Shown in pieces: positions 60,723 to 64,000 of a stretch of 64,000 bases of DNA. Numbering within the stretch: position 1 is the first letter of the stretch; each line of letters begins with the position of its first letter. Below the pieces are notes generated by a model that saw nothing but the letters and a program-made list of their open reading frames with translations, was not told the DNA's origin and did no database searches. Both the position numbers and the translations under genes were made by a program. Source of the DNA: Streptomyces sp. A1136 (GTDB lineage Bacteria; Actinomycetota; Actinomycetes; Streptomycetales; Streptomycetaceae); NCBI RefSeq assembly GCF_004795055.1, contig NZ_SSBJ01000020.1:62001-126000 (forward strand), read 5' to 3'.

Positions 60723-61766
60723 TCAGCCTTCCTGGAGGGTGTTCAGACCGTGTTCGATGAAGACCGGGACCAGTTCGCCGATCCGGTCGAAGCCCGCGCC
60801 GACGGTCTGGCCGAGCGTGAAGCGGTAGTGGATGCCCTCCAGGATCACGGCGAGCTTGAACCACGCGAACGCCGTGTACCAGGCGATCGCCCCGGTGTCC
60901 CGGCCCGACCGGACGGCGTAGCGCTCGATCAACTCGGCAGGCGAGGGATGCCCGGGCGCGCCGCTGGTCGTGCTGACGGGGGAGTCGGCCAGCCCGAGGT
61001 CGGCGCTGTACATCGCGAGCAGCCCGAGGTCGGTCAACGGATCGCCGAGGGTGGACATCTCCCAGTCCAGTACCGCCCGGATGGTGTCGTCCGGCCCGCC
61101 GATCAGGACGTTGTCGAGCCGGAAGTCCCCGTGCACGACGGTGGCGGCGGGGGAGTGCGGCAGGGCCCGCCCGAGCGCGCCGTGCAGTTCGTCGATTCCG
61201 GCGAGTTCCCGGCCCCGGGAGGCGGCGAGTTGCTTGCCCCAGCGGCGCAGCTGCCGGTCGAGGAATCCCTCGGGCCGGCCGAAGTCCCCCAGACCCACGG
61301 CCTCCGGGTCCACCGCGTGCAGGTCGACCAGGGTGTCCACCAGGCCGAGGACGGCCCGGCGGGTGCGGTCGGGGCCGAGCCCGGCGAGCTGGTCGGCCGT
61401 GCGGTAGGGAACCCCGTCCACGTACTCCATGACGTAGAACGGCGCTCCCAGCACCGACTCGTCCTCGCACAGCAACACGGGTTCGGGCACCGGCACGGCC
61501 GTGCCGTGCAGGGCGCGGATCACCCGGTGTTCGCGCCGCATGTCGTGGGCGGTGGCCAGGACGTGTCCGAGCGGAGGCCGCCGCACGACCCAGCGGCCGG
61601 AGCCGTCGGTGACCACGTACGTGAGGTTCGACCGGCCGCCCTCGATCAGCCGGCCGCTCAGCTCCCCGGCCACGAGCCCGGGCCGCGCCGCGTCGAGATG
61701 GCCGCGCAGCCGGCCCAGGTCGAGGCCCCGTGGGCCGGCCGGCGGCGAGGCTGGTGCTGAGGTCAT
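60723..61766 (-). CDS. APH/choline-kinase-like phosphotransferase (LvaA/ACAD10-11 N-domain type)
   Basis: 347 residues. Kinase-fold motifs: GGRSNLTYVVTD (nucleotide loop), VHGDFRLDNVLI (Brenner motif HGDxxxxN with catalytic Asp) and VLDWEMSTLGDPLTDLG (metal-binding Asp). In ACAD10/11 and in LvaA this domain phosphorylates the 4-hydroxy group of hydroxyacyl-CoA. The ATG has GGAGGTG 6 bases before it; a further ATG five codons upstream is less likely. First gene of the kinase-ACAD operon. Confidence 0.88.
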   Translation of the reverse strand: MTSAPASPPAGPRGLDLGRLRGHLDAARPGLVAGELSGRLIEGGRSNLTYVVTDGSGRWVVRRPPLGHVLATAHDMRREHRVIRALHGTAVPVPEPVLLCEDESVLGAPFYVMEYVDGVPYRTADQLAGLGPDRTRRAVLGLVDTLVDLHAVDPEAVGLGDFGRPEGFLDRQLRRWGKQLAASRGRELAGIDELHGALGRALPHSPAATVVHGDFRLDNVLIGGPDDTIRAVLDWEMSTLGDPLTDLGLLAMYSADLGLADSPVSTTSGAPGHPSPAELIERYAVRSGRDTGAIAWYTAFAWFKLAVILEGIHYRFTLGQTVGAGFDRIGELVPVFIEHGLNTLQEG

Positions 61767-61816
61767 GGGGCGCACCTCCATGCGGAGTGGACGACGGTGG
61801 GACGAACGAAAGCCAT

Positions 61817-61836
61817 CATGCCGACCAGTCGGTATG
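61817..61836. promoter_or_regulatory. TetR operator before the kinase-ACAD operon
   Basis: CATGCCGACCAGTCGGTATG is a near-perfect 20-bp palindrome (16 of 20 symmetric), 50-70 bases before the kinase start. Its reverse complement begins CATACCGACTGGT, as at 56156. Confidence 0.65.
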
Positions 61837-61919
61837 CCGTCCAGTGCCCCGGGCCGGGAAATGCCGGGAGCGGGCCGACGCCGAACCGCCCCGGCCCCGG
61901 TCGCCGGCCCCGCCGCCCC

Positions 61920-62831
61920 TCAGGCGTGGCAGAGAATCGGCGTCCCGCCGTTCATCACCGTCATGTCCCGGAGCACGGCCAGGATGTCCAGCGGCGCCCC
62001 CTCGGGCTCCCCGGCCAGCTCCGCGTAGGCCCGGTGCAGGTTCGCCACCAACCGCTCGCTCTCCCGCCAGGCCGCGAACTCGCCCAGGTCGGCCCCCTGC
62101 GCGACGTCCAACGGGCTCAGCCCCTTCGCCCGGCCCTCGCGGGCGAGCTCGGCGACGTAGCGCAGGTACCGCTCGGTGGCGTCGTACGCGGACGCGTCGG
62201 TCAGCGGCCCGTGGCCCGGTACGACGGTCTCCGCGCCCAGCGAGCGCAGCAGCCCCAGCGCGCGCAGGGACCCGGCCAGCGAGCCCATCGCCAGGAACGG
62301 CGTCCCCTCGGCGAACACCAGGTCCCCCGTGAAGACGACCCGTTGCCGGGGCAGCCAGACGACGGAGTCGCCGGTGGTGTGCGCGACACCCGGGTGGATG
62401 ACCCGGACCTCCGTCTCCCCGACGTGCAGGGTCATCCGGTCGCTGTAGGTGAGGGAAGGGGCGGTGATCTCAATGGCGCCGAAATCGGTCGCGGGCCAGA
62501 TCATCTCCAGCTGGTGCCCGGCGGCGAGCTGCTCGGAGCGCGCGTTGTCGTGCGCCAGGACCAGCGCCTCGGGGGTGAACACGCCGTTGCCGTAGGTGTG
62601 GTCGCCGTGGTGGTGGGTGTTCACCACGGTCCGCGGCAGCGGTACGCCGGCAGCCGCGACCGCGTCCCGCAGGGCCAGCGCCCGGCGCTCGGTGGCGGCG
62701 GTGTCGATGAGCAGCGTCCGGCCGCCGTCACTGACGAACCCGGCGTTGTTCAGGCACCAGCCGCCGTCCGGTTGGACGTAGGCGTACACCCCGGTCGTCG
62801 GCTGGACGAGGTACGGCTCATCGACGGTCAT
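61920..62831 (-). CDS. Metallo-beta-lactamase-fold hydrolase
   Basis: 303 residues: zinc motif THHHGDHTYGN, then GVAHTTGDSVVWLPRQRVVFTGDLVF (His and Asp ligands) and VVPGHGPLTD. No signal peptide. Matches the broad MBL-fold group that includes quinoprotein-relay and thioesterase-like members. It lies upstream of the kinase-ACAD operon in the same direction but beyond the operator, so co-regulation is not certain. GGGGAGA before the ATG. Confidence 0.87.
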   Translation of the reverse strand: MTVDEPYLVQPTTGVYAYVQPDGGWCLNNAGFVSDGGRTLLIDTAATERRALALRDAVAAAGVPLPRTVVNTHHHGDHTYGNGVFTPEALVLAHDNARSEQLAAGHQLEMIWPATDFGAIEITAPSLTYSDRMTLHVGETEVRVIHPGVAHTTGDSVVWLPRQRVVFTGDLVFAEGTPFLAMGSLAGSLRALGLLRSLGAETVVPGHGPLTDASAYDATERYLRYVAELAREGRAKGLSPLDVAQGADLGEFAAWRESERLVANLHRAYAELAGEPEGAPLDILAVLRDMTVMNGGTPILCHA

Positions 62832-62935
62832 TCGCGCTCTCCCCGGGTCGCTTGACAGGAATTCAGCATCCTGCCGGCCGCCGCGGCGCCGGGGGAGGGC
62901 GGGGGTCCGGGCCGTGTCCGTGGTCGTCGTGTCCG

Positions 62936-63232
62936 TCAGTGGTCGTCGTAGTGCCCGTCGTGCTCCGCGTGCCGGTGTCCGTCGTGCAGGTAGTCCACGT
63001 GATCGCCGTGGGGCACGCTCTCGTGCCCGCACGCGGGGCCGTGCTCGTGCAGGTGCTCCTCGTGCGCCGTGTGCCCCTGGGTCTCGCACTCGTCCCAGTG
63101 TCCCGAGTGCTCCCGGTGCAGGTGGCCGTCGTGCGCGTAGTCGACGTGGTCCCCGTGGCGAACCGGGAGGTGACCGCAGTCGGGGCCGTGCGCGTGCTCG
63201 TGCAGGAGGTGTTCCTGGTGGAGGGTCGTCAT
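62936..63232 (-). CDS. Histidine-rich repeat protein, probably metal-binding
   Basis: 98 residues, about one third His, made of two tandem units of about 40 residues: HEHAHGPDCGHLPVRHGDHV-DYAHDGH and HEHGPACGHESVPHGDHV-DYLHDGH, each with a HGPxCGH knot and a HxxHxxH tail. No signal peptide. Likely binds or stores Zn, Ni or Co in the cytoplasm (inference). The ATG (TTLHQEH) lacks a strong ribosome site, but upstream residues in frame look non-coding. Confidence 0.75.
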   Translation of the reverse strand: MTTLHQEHLLHEHAHGPDCGHLPVRHGDHVDYAHDGHLHREHSGHWDECETQGHTAHEEHLHEHGPACGHESVPHGDHVDYLHDGHRHAEHDGHYDDH

Positions 63233-63315
63233 GGCGCCGAGGCTAGTGCGCATCGTCCCTTTATGACCGTCATGTCCCTTGTGGCGCGGAGAAGGCGGAT
63301 CATCCGACGGTCCGA

Positions 63316-63642
63316 TCAGAAGATCAGCGCCACGGCGAACGCCGCCAACGCCGCCGTGCAGAGCGCCGCACCCAGCGCCACCCGCGGCGCGAGCACCGGC
63401 GGACGGTAGGCCTCCAGCTCCCGGATGCGCCGGTGCGCCACCCCGAGGAACACCAGCCAGAGCAGTACGATCATCGCCGCCCCACCCACCTCCGGCAGCG
63501 AACCCGATCCGCGTAGCGCCTGACGCCCCGCGAGGACCGCCGTCACCGCACACGCCAGCGTCGTACGCCGCCACGCGAGCCGGGTCCGCTCCGGCTGCAG
63601 CCCGGCGTCACGCCGCTCGTCCGGCCCCGGCACCGCCCTCAC
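63316..63642 (-). CDS. DUF202 membrane protein (second of pair)
   Basis: 108 residues with LQPERTRLAWRRTTLACAVTAV (DUF202 signature), then MIVLLWLVFLGVAHRRIREL and a last helix (LGAALCTAALAAFAVALIF), three helices in all. GTG start overlaps the upstream DUF202 stop by four bases. Function of DUF202 is unknown. Confidence 0.83.
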   Translation of the reverse strand: MRAVPGPDERRDAGLQPERTRLAWRRTTLACAVTAVLAGRQALRGSGSLPEVGGAAMIVLLWLVFLGVAHRRIRELEAYRPPVLAPRVALGAALCTAALAAFAVALIF

Positions 63643-64000
63643 TTCGTCAGGCCCAGCAGGACGACCACCACCATCGCCCCGGCGACCAGCCCCACCCCCA
63701 GGCCCAACACCACCGGGAACCGCGACACGGGCAGATCCGCGCCCCGCCGCATCGCCCGTTCGCACCGCACCCAGTGGTTCACCGCCCGCAGCGCGCAGGC
63801 CGCCCCCACCGCCAAGAGCGCGAAGGACATCCCGACCCGCACCCCCCACCGCAGGTCCGGCAGGAACTGGTCCACCGCGAACCCGCCGCCGACCAGCGCC
63901 AGCGCGGTCCGGATCCAGGCCAGGAACGTCCGCTCGTTGGCCAGCGAGAACCGGTAGTCCGGGGTCTCGCCCTCGTCCTTCAACCGCTGGGGGGCGAACC
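63639..64000 (-). CDS. YidH/DUF202 membrane protein (N-terminus off window)
   Basis: The frame is open to the right edge. The visible start FAPQRLKDEGETPDYRFSLA matches the interior of YidH N-termini, which normally have a few residues more, so the true start lies beyond the window. Then NERTFLAWIRTALALVGGGF, and two further helices (VGMSFALLAVGAACAL, VVLGLGVGLVAGAMVVVVLL). Pairs of DUF202 proteins like this are common in actinobacteria. Confidence 0.83.
   Translation of the reverse strand, partial: FAPQRLKDEGETPDYRFSLANERTFLAWIRTALALVGGGFAVDQFLPDLRWGVRVGMSFALLAVGAACALRAVNHWVRCERAMRRGADLPVSRFPVVLGLGVGLVAGAMVVVVLLGLTK

Noticed and set aside
58695..61760. 1021-residue plus-strand frame over ACAD and kinase genes
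   Set aside because: Antisense shadow of two well-recognised genes and the end of tetR.
1..64000. Search for tRNA, rRNA, CRISPR arrays, intact transposases, phage genes or a biosynthetic gene cluster
   Set aside because: None could be supported by reading the sequence.

Overview
The window is very GC-rich, has strong third-position GC bias and open shadow frames on every strand, and carries gene families typical of Streptomyces: an Fxs peptide system, a dnaE2/imuB cassette, secreted M4 and AA10 enzymes, sortase-E-type anchoring and many TetR regulators. It reads as a chromosomal segment of a Streptomyces or close relative. I see no rRNA, tRNA, CRISPR array, intact transposase or phage gene.

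Layout. 1-6430: an fxs operon on the minus strand (fxsA precursor peptide, fxsB radical SAM maturase with a decayed metallohydrolase tail, an AAC(3)-fold acetyltransferase, TIR-like fxsC, and fxsT cut by the left edge). 6.6-10.5 kb: a duplicated-domain lipoprotein, an alpha/beta hydrolase, a VOC protein and an ABC-2-like membrane protein. 10.6-15.2 kb: dnaE2 overlapping a Y-family gene without catalytic acids, behind a LexA-like box. 15.2-20.6 kb: four secreted or surface enzymes (lipase, LPMO with LAQTG anchor, two gluzincin peptidases) bracketed by two direct copies of a palindromic hairpin repeat. 20.6-29 kb: housekeeping and small accessory genes, a frameshifted Ser/Thr kinase and a CoA-transferase. 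29-30.2 kb and 33.9-35.7 kb: long stretches without a believable gene; the second holds a G-rich degenerate tandem repeat and a 167-bp MITE-like element. 30.2-33.9 kb: an orphan type-ISP-like domain protein, a 55-residue repeat protein, and hmgA with a GntR/UTRA regulator.

35.7-40.2 kb: a tightly coupled three-gene unit of unknown role (beta-helix protein with membrane tail, cupredoxin-like lipoprotein, polytopic membrane protein). 40.2-43.3 kb: a TetR gene and a molybdopterin oxidoreductase. 43.4-49.6 kb: a citrate-type transporter, then an aldehyde dehydrogenase, alcohol dehydrogenase, TetR and acyl-CoA dehydrogenase set that shares one operator motif. 50.1-51.9 kb: TetR and MaoC genes sharing another operator, then soxR.

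56.1-61.8 kb: a catabolic module of SDR, CoA ligase, TetR, ACAD10/11-type acyl-CoA dehydrogenase and APH-like kinase. It resembles the Pseudomonas lva operon and human ACAD10/11, and suggests phosphate-assisted breakdown of 4-hydroxy acids. Near-identical operators stand at both ends of it, and a third related copy lies before the molybdopterin oxidoreductase. The right end has a metallo-beta-lactamase-fold hydrolase, a striking His-rich repeat protein and two overlapping DUF202 membrane genes, one cut by the window edge.

Main limits: starts are chosen by eye from ribosome sites and overlaps, and family names come from recognised motifs, not searches.
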